A stretch of DNA of 50,791 bases, taken from the NCBI GenBank assembly GCA_022826925.1, contig JAJDTX010000196.1, positions 1 to 50,791 of the forward strand, written 5' to 3'. The stretch's first letter is position 1. Each line of letters opens with the position of its first letter. The stretch is from Bryobacterales bacterium. GTDB lineage: Bacteria > Acidobacteriota > Terriglobia > Bryobacterales > UBA6623. Both the position numbers and the translations under genes were made by a program. This document shows positions 35,597 to 43,785 of this stretch, one piece after another. The notes under the pieces were generated by a model that was not told the DNA's origin, did not search any database, and saw nothing but the letters and a program-made list of their open reading frames with translations.

Positions 35597-38350
35597 TCAG
35601 AAGGTGTCACGGAAACTGTAGTTGAGGCGCAGGTAGTAGTAGCCGCCATCGAATCCGAACGGGGAGAACTGGCTGTACAGGTTTCCAGGGCCTGCCGAGC
35701 CCAGCCGGCTCCGGTCGGTGTAGGTGTTGAATACGTTCTGAGCACCCACGGCCAGTTTCACCCTGGGCGCCAGCAAGTAGGAAAATTCCAAGTCAACGAG
35801 GTGCTTGCCGGTGTAATTCTGGTTGTCGTCGTCATCGAACCAGCCTCCGTAGTAGCTGATGCGCCCCAGCACGCTGACACGCCCCAATTCTTGGTTCACG
35901 GAGGCGTTCCAGCGGGTCTTCGGCAGGCTCTCGTGGAGTTGCTTGATGCGAAGCGCCGAAACAACCTCTGGATTGAACTCGACCACCTGGGTGTCGGTAT
36001 GGTTGAGCAGGAACGAAACTTCCGTCTTCGGTGCCGGTGCGATCGTGGCCACGATGTCAACTCCGCGGGTCAACGTGTCGAAGTCATTCGTAAAGAAGCG
36101 GAATTCGTTCAAGTTCTGTGCGCTAGTGACCCCGTCGGCCAGCAGGTCCCGGACCTCCGTGTCCGTCAGCACGAAGTCGCTGGTGAGGGCCAGGCGGTCT
36201 TTGATCGCGACGCGGAAGTAGTCAGCCGTCAAAGATATCGGCCCGTTCTGCGCCACAGCTCCGACAGTGAAGTTGATCGAGGTCTCCGGTGCGAGAGCCT
36301 TGCCACCCCGCAATGCCGCAACCGCGGTACTGGACGGAATGGTCCCGACATTGACCAAGTCCATCAGGTCGGGGTCCCACTGTGAAGACAAGTTGTAGGC
36401 GTTCTGCTGGCCCGGCGTAGGTGCGCGGAATCCCGTGCTCCAACTGGAGCGCAGCGCGATCATTTTGTTGAGTTCTATTCGGCCCGCGATCTTGCCGTTG
36501 ACCGTTCCTCCGAATCCGGCGAACCGCTCGGCTCGAATCGCCCCATCTAGCGTGTACTTGTTGAGCGGGTCCGAGATTTCGATGTCGCCGTAGACGGCGC
36601 CGTTCGGCCGGTCCCAACTTCCAGCCGCCAGCGGGCTGAAGCCGGCAAACCCATTCGACCCTGCGCTGAAGCCCTGCTGTAGGTACGGCCCGAGTTCCCA
36701 AGACGGCTGGTCACCCTGCGTGATGGAGAACCTCTCGTTGCGGAACTCTCCGCCAGTCGCAAGATGCACCATCTCGTTCACGGCGTAAGCGAAGTCTAGG
36801 TTTAGGTTGAGCTCCTCCTGGCGGTAGATACCGGGCCTAAAAGATGTCGGCGACTCCGGGCCGAGGGACGCGTTGACGGTGTCGAAAATGAAGAAATCCA
36901 CCTCGCTCGATCCCAATCCGACGCTGGCATCCCAAGTCATCCCGCTTGCGAACTGGCCACGCACTCCGCCGACAAGCGAGCTGTCGGTGTAGTAGCCGCC
37001 GAACTGAGGCGTGAAGCCTCCGGGGTACAACTCTTGGAACGTGAAGCAGTTCGGATCTGCGAATACCCGAGACAGCGCGTCTTGGTCGGGCTGGTGGTTG
37101 GCAATCGGCACGGCCGGACAATTCGCCGAGCCGTCTAGGACACCATCGCTCGCGTCGAGTGCATCGCCGACCAGCAGCGACTGTCCGCGGTCAATGCTGT
37201 AAACGCCGGCCCGCGTGTTGGGATTCCGGAAGAAGAAGCCGCCGGTCGCCTTCCGGCTCGCATAGTTGGCGTGTCCGTAGACCTGAGTCGAGTCGTTGAC
37301 CAGCTTGCCGAAGTTGGCGAAGAACTTCGGCGTGTCACGAAGTTCCGGAGATCCCCAGATCTGCACTACCGGCGTGCGGACGTGGCGGTTGCCGGCCGCG
37401 ATCAGCGCCTTGGCGTCATCGCGCTGGACGCTGCGACTGGTTGGCTCTGAACTGCCGTATTCCACGCTGAGGTTGGCAAACCCATCCTTGCCTAGAGGCA
37501 GGCCGACATTCCCCGCGACGATCAGTCGTCTGCCGTCCCCGTGATAGAACCGGCCGGTGCGGACTTCGACCGAGCCCCCGCTCGGGCTGTCCTTCAGCGT
37601 GAAGTTCAACACTCCAGCGATGGCGTCCGACCCGTACTGGGCCGAGGCGCCATCGCGGAGGACCTCCACTTGCCGCAACGCGATGGACGGGATCGGGGAC
37701 ACGTCGGGACCCTGCGATCCGTCCGAGACGCCGTTTCCATGCCAGGCAATGAGCGCGGCGCGGTGACGGCGCTTGCCGTTGACAAGCACCAGGACGTGGT
37801 CCGGGGCCAGGTTGCGCAGGTTCGCGGGCCGGACGATCATGGCCCCTCCGCTGATCGGCTGCACGTTGACGTTGAACGACGGCACGATGTTGCGCAGTTG
37901 GTTGAGGACGCCCGGATCGCCCTGCTCCGCAAACGCGGATGCCGGGACAAGATCGACTGGCACGACAGAATCTGTCACCGCCCTGGCCTCCGCCCGGCTT
38001 CCGACCACGACCAGCTCCTGGGTGAGCGTCTCGATCTCCAAGCTCACCGTGACCTCGCCAGAAGGCCCGGCCACGGTCAGCTCTCGGCTGTTGAAACCAG
38101 AGGCCGAAACCACCACGGAATGCGGTCCCGTGCCAAGTCCGCATAGCGATGCAACTCCGTTGCTGTCAGCCGGAACATCGACGCTGCCCGCCGACACGGT
38201 CGCATGCGCGAGCGGAGATGCGGCCGGGTCTAGCACGCGCACGTCAAGGCATTGCGCCGCAAGGTCTGGAACGCACGCTAGGACAGTCAGCATGGCGGCA
38301 AGGACTGCCAGATTGCATCCCTGCCTGCCTGGCGGGGGAAGTAGTTGCAT
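35597..38350 (-). CDS. TonB-dependent receptor
   Basis: A 917-residue outer-membrane receptor. A signal peptide (NLAVLAAMLTVLACVPDLAA) precedes a carboxypeptidase regulatory-like domain (about 30-100), then a plug (QELVVVGSRAEARAV, HVLVLVNGKRRHRAAL, VEVLRDGASAQYGSDAIAGV) and a barrel ending LRLNYSFRDTF. It is typical of receptors for sugars or siderophores. It is the first of a minus-strand run: receptor, lipoprotein, two sulfatases, which suggests uptake of a sulfated glycan. The start is ATG 38350; the frame runs to a TTG at 38431 that is unlikely. Confidence 0.85.
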   Translation of the reverse strand: MQLLPPPGRQGCNLAVLAAMLTVLACVPDLAAQCLDVRVLDPAASPLAHATVSAGSVDVPADSNGVASLCGLGTGPHSVVVSASGFNSRELTVAGPSGEVTVSLEIETLTQELVVVGSRAEARAVTDSVVPVDLVPASAFAEQGDPGVLNQLRNIVPSFNVNVQPISGGAMIVRPANLRNLAPDHVLVLVNGKRRHRAALIAWHGNGVSDGSQGPDVSPIPSIALRQVEVLRDGASAQYGSDAIAGVLNFTLKDSPSGGSVEVRTGRFYHGDGRRLIVAGNVGLPLGKDGFANLSVEYGSSEPTSRSVQRDDAKALIAAGNRHVRTPVVQIWGSPELRDTPKFFANFGKLVNDSTQVYGHANYASRKATGGFFFRNPNTRAGVYSIDRGQSLLVGDALDASDGVLDGSANCPAVPIANHQPDQDALSRVFADPNCFTFQELYPGGFTPQFGGYYTDSSLVGGVRGQFASGMTWDASVGLGSSEVDFFIFDTVNASLGPESPTSFRPGIYRQEELNLNLDFAYAVNEMVHLATGGEFRNERFSITQGDQPSWELGPYLQQGFSAGSNGFAGFSPLAAGSWDRPNGAVYGDIEISDPLNKYTLDGAIRAERFAGFGGTVNGKIAGRIELNKMIALRSSWSTGFRAPTPGQQNAYNLSSQWDPDLMDLVNVGTIPSSTAVAALRGGKALAPETSINFTVGAVAQNGPISLTADYFRVAIKDRLALTSDFVLTDTEVRDLLADGVTSAQNLNEFRFFTNDFDTLTRGVDIVATIAPAPKTEVSFLLNHTDTQVVEFNPEVVSALRIKQLHESLPKTRWNASVNQELGRVSVLGRISYYGGWFDDDDNQNYTGKHLVDLEFSYLLAPRVKLAVGAQNVFNTYTDRSRLGSAGPGNLYSQFSPFGFDGGYYYLRLNYSFRDTF

Positions 38351-38662
38351 CAAACCGAGTTTCGCTGGAGTCCGGGCCACGACAGGGCGTTTCCCCGGAG
38401 AACGCAATCTTGGGGCAGACCGGAGATCCAATGAGATCCCAACCGAATCTTCATTCTATTTGGATGGCGATTTCCCGTCGGAACTCGCCGGGATCACTGG
38501 CCCAATCGGATCAATCGCCTCAGAATCGGAAACTCGGAAGATGTCGGACCGGCGCGAGCGCTTCCGCCGTCGGCACATCTGGCCAACCCGGAAATCTCTG
38601 GCATGCCAGGGAAGTCGAAGGTGACTGGAAGGTCGGCCTCAGGCCGACCACTAATCAGCCGG
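38351..38662. other. Intergenic region before the receptor gene
   Basis: These 312 bases should contain the promoter of the receptor operon. No gene or -35/-10 pair is convincing. The hairpin at 38631-38649 near the right end is the only clear structure. Confidence 0.4.
38631..38649 (-). terminator. Strong hairpin after beta-helix gene
   Basis: GGTCGGCC-TCA-GGCCGACC forms a perfect 8-bp stem 13 bases past the TAG of the minus-strand gene ending at 38663. No long T-run follows, so efficiency is uncertain. Confidence 0.55.
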
Positions 38663-39856
38663 CTAGGCCAGCATGGCGTCCACAGTCTGCATAGTGCTGT
38701 TCACGACGCCTTCGAGCCACTCCTCGGCTTCCACAGCGCCAGCATCAGCTGCCTTGACGGCTGCCAAATGACCTTGGCCCGACCCTCTGGCGTCTGCGTA
38801 GCCTTGCGTGAATCGCGACGCGGGCAGCTGCGGCTTGACCGGTTGCTGTAGCGTATTCCGCAGGCTGGGCCAGACTTGGACAATCTGTCGATGCTCCGCT
38901 TGGATCCAGGCCGACGAGGCCCGTGCTCCGGCCTCGAGCTTGGCAACGATCTTGGCTAGCCGGTCGATGCGCTCTTGCGCTTGGACGCCGACCCTCCTTA
39001 AGGCGAATTCGTAGAGATGCTGTTCACGGGGTGGCGCGTGGGGCAGCCGCACCAGTTCGTACCAAGCCTCCAGCGCTCGGAGCGTGGCCACGAGTTTGGC
39101 GGTCACCCTGAACTGCCGCCTGAGGCTGCCGTACGCCGTTCGATCGAAGCTCGGGATGATCGCGGCTCGATCAGCGCTCGACACCAGCGTGCCTTCCGGC
39201 ACGTCTCTGCGGATCGTGCAGCCGGCCGCCGTGACCGCTCCCAGACCCACCTCGAGCGGGCCGACCAGGCCGCATGTGCCGCCGATGAAGACCGGGTCGG
39301 AGCGCAATAGGACGCCGCGGATACTGCCGAGCAAACTGCCCCACTTGTCGCCGCGCGGGTCGAAGTTGTAGTGAATCGCCCCGGAGCCGATTTCGGTGTG
39401 ATCCTTGCGCGACGTCCCTCCGGTTAGGAAGAGGTCGCAGAAATTGATCAGCGATCCCGCCACGCAGCAGGCCGTAAACGTGGTGTTCTTCAACGCGACC
39501 GAGTGGGCGACGTCAACTTCCTCCTCCAGCAGCGTTCCGGGGCGTATCTCGGCGAAGCCACGAACCTTGACACGATTGAGCAGGGTTGCTCCCTGATAGA
39601 GCCCGGCGCCCAATTCCGCATCGGGGCCGATTTGGCAATCGCTCACTTCGGCATGGCCTGAAGTGCCGATCACGGCCCCGGCGGCAATGCTGAGATCCTT
39701 GCCGGACAACGTGGCCTGTCGAATGACGGCAGTGGGCTCAATCGCGTCTAGGTTTACGTCGCCGCTGATGTAGACGCGTTCAGGCCCCCAAACATCGACC
39801 CCTCTCCGCTGCAGACTCTCCACCCGCGCGCGGTTGCCGCCATCGTCAAACGCCAT
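38663..39856 (-). CDS. Left-handed beta-helix (hexapeptide) protein, GlmU-C-like
   Basis: A 397-residue protein whose first 240 or so residues are hexapeptide repeats of a left-handed beta-helix, with patterns like VIGTSGHAEVSDCQIGPDA, GAVTAAGCTIRRDVPEGTLV and the HYNFDPRGDKWGS loop. Similar proteins are annotated as UDP-N-acetylglucosamine pyrophosphorylase-like, but the nucleotidyltransferase (Rossmann) domain with GxGTR is absent. The C-terminal 150 residues are helical. The start is ATG 39856; the frame remains open to 40564 only because it shadows lpxA. It is divergent from lpxA over 172 bases. Function in envelope sugar modification is possible but not shown. Confidence 0.65.
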   Translation of the reverse strand: MAFDDGGNRARVESLQRRGVDVWGPERVYISGDVNLDAIEPTAVIRQATLSGKDLSIAAGAVIGTSGHAEVSDCQIGPDAELGAGLYQGATLLNRVKVRGFAEIRPGTLLEEEVDVAHSVALKNTTFTACCVAGSLINFCDLFLTGGTSRKDHTEIGSGAIHYNFDPRGDKWGSLLGSIRGVLLRSDPVFIGGTCGLVGPLEVGLGAVTAAGCTIRRDVPEGTLVSSADRAAIIPSFDRTAYGSLRRQFRVTAKLVATLRALEAWYELVRLPHAPPREQHLYEFALRRVGVQAQERIDRLAKIVAKLEAGARASSAWIQAEHRQIVQVWPSLRNTLQQPVKPQLPASRFTQGYADARGSGQGHLAAVKAADAGAVEAEEWLEGVVNSTMQTVDAMLA

Positions 39857-40028
39857 CTTGAAACTAGTGTGGCATGGCGTACGAATTCTCCCCGCAGCGC
39901 GCGTCGGCGCTCGAGATCCAGTCGCGGACAGGCTGGGTAGACATACCCGCGTTGGCTGTGTGAAGATCGTTTTGCAGACAGGCCCGCATCCAAATTTCTG
40001 GGCCCGTTGTGCCACCCTCAGAAGATCC

Positions 40029-40847
40029 ATGCCAGCGGTCCATCCCTCGGCCAAGATCGCACCCACGGCGCGGATCGCTCCCAGCGTGGAGATTGGTGCC
40101 GAGAGCGTAATCGGCGAGTACTGCATCGTCGAGGACGACGTGCAGATCGGTGCCCGCTGTCGAATCGATTCGCATGCGGTTGTGAAGCGCTGGACGACCA
40201 TGGGCGACGACAACGTCTTGTCGGCCGGCGTGGTGCTGGGCTCGGATCCGCTGGACAAGGCCTTCGCGGGAGAGCGTTCGTACCTGAGGATCGGCCACCG
40301 CAACACGATCCGAGAGCACTTCACCATTTCTCGCGGCACGGAGCCGGAATCCGAGACTGTCATCGGCGACGGCAACTTCATCATGACCTCGGGGCACATA
40401 GCCCATAACTGCCGGATCGGCAACGAGACCGTGATTGCCAGCACGACGCTGATCTCCGGATATGTTGAAATCGAAGACCGGGCCTTCGTCTCTGGGGGGA
40501 TTGGTGTCCAGCAGCATGTGCGGATCGGCGAACTGGCGATGGTCGGGGGCATGACCAGGGTCAACCAGGACGTGACTCCTTACCTGACGCATGTCGGGCC
40601 GACAATGGCCGTGCACGGGTTGAACCTGGTAGGCCTGCGGCGAGCGGGTCTTGCGGCCGAGGACATCGACCGGATCCGCGCGGCGTATCGGATTCTGTTT
40701 CGCACCGCACTGCCGATCGAAGAGGCGCTGGGCAAGGCGGAGGCTGAGGTCGAGGGGCGGCATGCCCGCCACATGGTTGAGTTTATCCGCGCGTCCAAGC
40801 GCGGAGTCTGTCGCCGCAAGGGGCGGACAAAGGAAGAGGACTACTGA
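40029..40847 (+). CDS. lpxA: UDP-N-acetylglucosamine O-acyltransferase
   Basis: LpxA performs the first step of lipid A synthesis, transferring a 3-hydroxyacyl chain from ACP to UDP-GlcNAc in the cytoplasm. The 272 residues carry hexapeptide repeats (IAPTARIAPSVEIGAESVIG), RNTIREHFTISRGT, and the catalytic histidine in SGHIAHNC at about residue 126, matching His125 of E. coli. A helical C-terminus follows (about 200-272), longer than the E. coli enzyme by ten residues and ending in a basic tail. The start is ATG 40029. Its TGA shares one base with the ATG of the VOC gene. The usual lpxD, fabZ and lpxB neighbours are absent here. Confidence 0.92.
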   Translation: MPAVHPSAKIAPTARIAPSVEIGAESVIGEYCIVEDDVQIGARCRIDSHAVVKRWTTMGDDNVLSAGVVLGSDPLDKAFAGERSYLRIGHRNTIREHFTISRGTEPESETVIGDGNFIMTSGHIAHNCRIGNETVIASTTLISGYVEIEDRAFVSGGIGVQQHVRIGELAMVGGMTRVNQDVTPYLTHVGPTMAVHGLNLVGLRRAGLAAEDIDRIRAAYRILFRTALPIEEALGKAEAEVEGRHARHMVEFIRASKRGVCRRKGRTKEEDY

Positions 40848-41218
40848 TGTACAACGGAATCGAGCACACGGCCATTGCCACCAAGGATCCCGAAGCCTTG
40901 GCGGGCTGGTATGAGCAGAACTTGGAGATGCCGATCGTCCACCGCTATGGCGGCAACGTCTTCGTGCGGGCGAACGACGGCACCATGCTGGAGATGATCC
41001 CGTCCGACGGGGTGGAGGTCGAGACCGGGATGCGGACGCCCGGAATCCGCCACTTGGCCATCAAGGCCGATGATTTTGACGAGGGCGTCAAGGACTTGGA
41101 AGGCAAGGGCATCGAGATCGTCCAGTTCGTCGAGGCCGGGCCCAACCGGCTGGCGTTCTTCTTGGACCCGGAAGGCAACATCCTTCACCTGATCGACCGC
41201 GGCGACACCCCGATCTAA
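40847..41218 (+). CDS. VOC family (glyoxalase/dioxygenase fold) protein
   Basis: A 123-residue single VOC domain made of two beta-alpha-beta-beta-beta units. IEHTAIATKDPEALAGWY supplies the first metal-ligand His region, and GIRHLAIKADDFDEGVKDL and FLDPEGNILHLI the second half with Glu/His ligands. Substrate is unknown; VOC proteins include glyoxalase I, epimerases and resistance proteins. It is translationally coupled to lpxA (TGATG). A hairpin terminator follows at 41233-41262. Its place after lpxA is unusual, so a metabolic link should not be assumed. Confidence 0.85.
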   Translation: MYNGIEHTAIATKDPEALAGWYEQNLEMPIVHRYGGNVFVRANDGTMLEMIPSDGVEVETGMRTPGIRHLAIKADDFDEGVKDLEGKGIEIVQFVEAGPNRLAFFLDPEGNILHLIDRGDTPI

Positions 41219-41232
41219 CGCCTACGACGCTG

Positions 41233-41262
41233 GCGGCCGATCGCGGAGGCGATCGCAGCCGC
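41233..41262 (+). terminator. Rho-independent-type terminator after VOC gene
   Basis: GCGGC-CGATCGC-GGAG-GCGATCG-CA-GCCGC forms a 12-bp stem with a two-base bulge and a 4-base loop, followed by TTATT. It lies 14 bases after the VOC stop, between convergent genes, and may serve both sides. Confidence 0.65.
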
Positions 41263-41355
41263 TTATTGGCCGAACAGCACGCGGCGCGCCGCGGCCGAAC
41301 CCCGCGCCCGGACCGCTGCCTCGCAGGGTGGGCGCTTGCACCGCCCCAGCTGGGT

Positions 41356-42573
41356 TTACCAATTCGTGATCGACCCGTCGGGCCGTTCGAGCAAGCGGAT
41401 CGGCCCCGAGTGCTCGGTAATTTCGAATTCGAGCTCCGCTTGGCTCGCATCGAACTCCACGCCGAGGCCCGGTCGGCTGTTGGGCCACATCTTGCCGTTG
41501 CGGAAGTCGTAGTGGACCGGCAGGTGCGGGTGCACCTTGGCGTCCTTGCCCGTCATTTCCATGATCACGGGGCCCGGCAGCGCGGCGCAGCAGTGTACGA
41601 GCGCGGCTTCGGAAACCGGTCCCGTGAAGTGCGGAATCAGTCCGACATAGTGGGTCTCGCACAGCGCTGCGAGCTTCATGAACTCGGTGATTCCGCCGCA
41701 GTTCGGGATCGTCACGCGCGAATAGTCGATCAGTCGATTCTCGATCAGCACGTTGGCATCCCAGCGATCCCCGAAGTGCTCCCCGACTGCGATCGGAACG
41801 TTGACCATCGGGCGCAGCGTGCGGTAGACCTCCGGGTTTTCCGAGCGCACCAGGTCTTCGCAGAAGATCGGGCGCAGCGGCTCGAGCAGGGACGACAGCC
41901 GCACCGCGTCCGGCAGGTCGAAGCGGGTGTGGTAGTCGATGGCCCAGTCCCCGTCTTCGCCCACGCCCTCGCGGATCTCCCGGCACATCGCGAACGTCTC
42001 GTCGACCGCTTGGCGGTGGCGGTACGGCCCTTCGCCGCGGGAGCCGGCCCCGCCGGTCCGAAAGGCCCGGAACCCCGCCTCGATGCAGGCCCGGGCGGTG
42101 TCGCGCAGCGAGCCGGCGCTCGGAAAGCCGGTCGAGTAGCATTCGATGTGCTCGCGCGTGAGCCCGCCGAGCAGGTGCCAGATCGGCACGTCCAGAGCCT
42201 TTCCCTTGATGTCCCACAAGGCCAGGTCGAGGGCTCCAAGCGCGTGGATCTTCTCGCGCCCCGGAGGATAGAAGTAGCCCCGGTACATCAACTGCCACAA
42301 GTGCTCGGTACGGAACGGGTTCTCGCCGATCAGGAGGCCGGCCAGCTGCTCCGCGGTGTCTGGCGAGCCGCCCTCGCCGATGCCGGTGATGCCAGCGTCC
42401 GTCTCGACGGTGACGATGTGGCCGCTTTGGTTGAAAATCGGGCGGGAGTCCGAGACGCGGTAGTAGCGGACCCGCGTGATCTTGGCACTTGGCAACGAGG
42501 CTTGCGCAGATGGCGGGAGGATCGGTGCCGCCAGGCCCAACAGAGAGTAACGGAACAAATCGCGGCGTCGCAT
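41356..42573 (-). CDS. Tat-exported mandelate racemase/galactonate dehydratase family enzyme
   Basis: A 405-residue enolase-superfamily enzyme. Its N-terminus is a Tat-type signal (RRRDLFRYSLLGLAAP, then Ala-X-Ala). The catalytic barrel shows Asp and His in DYHTRFD, Glu in PIFCEDL, Glu in GEHFGD, and a terminal His in IPHFTGP. This set matches acid-sugar dehydratases of the galactonate dehydratase type, which remove water from sugar acids using Mg2+. Export is unusual for the superfamily. The start ATG 42573 is chosen because the longer frame to 43287 overlaps the divergent epimerase gene. It is convergent with the VOC gene. Substrate is not determined. Confidence 0.85.
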   Translation of the reverse strand: MRRRDLFRYSLLGLAAPILPPSAQASLPSAKITRVRYYRVSDSRPIFNQSGHIVTVETDAGITGIGEGGSPDTAEQLAGLLIGENPFRTEHLWQLMYRGYFYPPGREKIHALGALDLALWDIKGKALDVPIWHLLGGLTREHIECYSTGFPSAGSLRDTARACIEAGFRAFRTGGAGSRGEGPYRHRQAVDETFAMCREIREGVGEDGDWAIDYHTRFDLPDAVRLSSLLEPLRPIFCEDLVRSENPEVYRTLRPMVNVPIAVGEHFGDRWDANVLIENRLIDYSRVTIPNCGGITEFMKLAALCETHYVGLIPHFTGPVSEAALVHCCAALPGPVIMEMTGKDAKVHPHLPVHYDFRNGKMWPNSRPGLGVEFDASQAELEFEITEHSGPIRLLERPDGSITNW

Positions 42574-42660
42574 GGCGAATGGAATTATACGAGACCACGG
42601 CGGGAATTCGGTTTCGGGGCGCGCCGGACTGTGCTTCGGTGCTGCGCTAATCTGTTCGAC

Positions 42661-43734
42661 GTGCGAATCGCTTGGGTTGGATTGCTCTTGTTCGTAGGAT
42701 GCGCGGGAGAAGCCCCCCCACTTTCCTATGCTGTCGAGCGCACTGCGAGCGTGGACGCCTCGGCCGTCGAGCTGATCGTCCTCAGGGACGAGGCGGGCGG
42801 CGTAGAGGCTGCGATCGCGCCCGCGAAGGGCGGCGAGCTGAGCGGGCTGAGGCTCCGCCACGGCGGCCAATGGATCGAGACCCTGCAGCTTGCCCGGGAC
42901 TACGCGCCGCGCGAGGGGTTTGCCGGCAAAGGGCCGTTCCTGTGGCCAGCGACCGGCCGGAATTTCCCGCCCGACTTGGAGAAGCGACGCCAAGAGGGCG
43001 AAGCATTCGACGCCGGCGCGTACGAGCACGGCGGCGTGCGCCGCAGCATGCCGATCCACGGGTTTGCGCGGGATCTGCCCTGGACGCTGGAGGAGACCTC
43101 CGCAACCGGGGAGTCGGCACGGGCTCTGTTGAGCCTCGGCGACAATCCGGCGACCCGCGAGATGTACCCGTTCGGATTCCAATGCTCGGTCGAGTATGTC
43201 GTATCCGGCGGCACGCTGACCCTGCGGTACGTGGTGCGAGCGAGCGCCCAGAACGCCGAGCCGATGTTCTTCTCGCTCGGCAACCACATTACTTTCGTTT
43301 CACCGTTGCTGGAAGGCAGCGATCCGAACGAGATGGTGCTGGCGACTCCGGCGACGCTCGAATTGCTGAAGACCGACTACGGCATCCCGACCGGGGAGAC
43401 TCGGCCGGCGGCGTTCGCCGATGGCATGCGCCTTGGCGAATACCCGCCTTTGGTGCCCACATCCCTGAGCGGCTATCCCGACGGGGCAGACCCGTACATC
43501 GAGTACCGCGACCCGGCGGGCCTGACGATTCGGGTCTCCCACCGCGCCGATCGCATCCCCGAGCAGCCGGTGATCCTGTTCAATCTGTGGGGCGATGTTC
43601 GCAGCGGCTTCTTTAGCCCCGAGCCCTGGGTCGGCCTGCAGAACTCCCTAGTGCAGCGCCAAGGCCTGGTATTCGTCGATCCGGGCGAGGAATTCGTGTG
43701 GATCGTACGGATCGAGCACGAATCGAGTTCCTAG
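42661..43734 (+). CDS. Aldose-1-epimerase-like lipoprotein
   Basis: A 357-residue protein starting with GTG 42661. A short signal ends in a lipobox-like FVGC (Cys14), suggesting a lipoprotein in the periplasm. The mature part resembles the galactose mutarotase beta-sandwich: AAIAPAKGGELSGLRLRHGG, PFLWPATGRNFPPDL, PIHGFARDLPWTL and the SLGNHITFVSPL region. Mutarotases interconvert alpha and beta anomers of free sugars. The HGFAR motif carries the expected catalytic His; I cannot fix the catalytic Glu. It is divergent from the dehydratase gene over 87 bases and convergent with the second dehydratase. Confidence 0.75.
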   Translation: MRIAWVGLLLFVGCAGEAPPLSYAVERTASVDASAVELIVLRDEAGGVEAAIAPAKGGELSGLRLRHGGQWIETLQLARDYAPREGFAGKGPFLWPATGRNFPPDLEKRRQEGEAFDAGAYEHGGVRRSMPIHGFARDLPWTLEETSATGESARALLSLGDNPATREMYPFGFQCSVEYVVSGGTLTLRYVVRASAQNAEPMFFSLGNHITFVSPLLEGSDPNEMVLATPATLELLKTDYGIPTGETRPAAFADGMRLGEYPPLVPTSLSGYPDGADPYIEYRDPAGLTIRVSHRADRIPEQPVILFNLWGDVRSGFFSPEPWVGLQNSLVQRQGLVFVDPGEEFVWIVRIEHESSS

Positions 43735-43785
43735 CAGCGTTCCGGCCGGAGCCTTGGGCGGGTGCGGACTTCCGGGGCCAAGGGA

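Noticed and set aside
41222..42598. Minus-strand frame of 458 codons
   Set aside because: Out-of-frame copy of the Tat-exported dehydratase; the frame carrying catalytic residues is 41356-42573.
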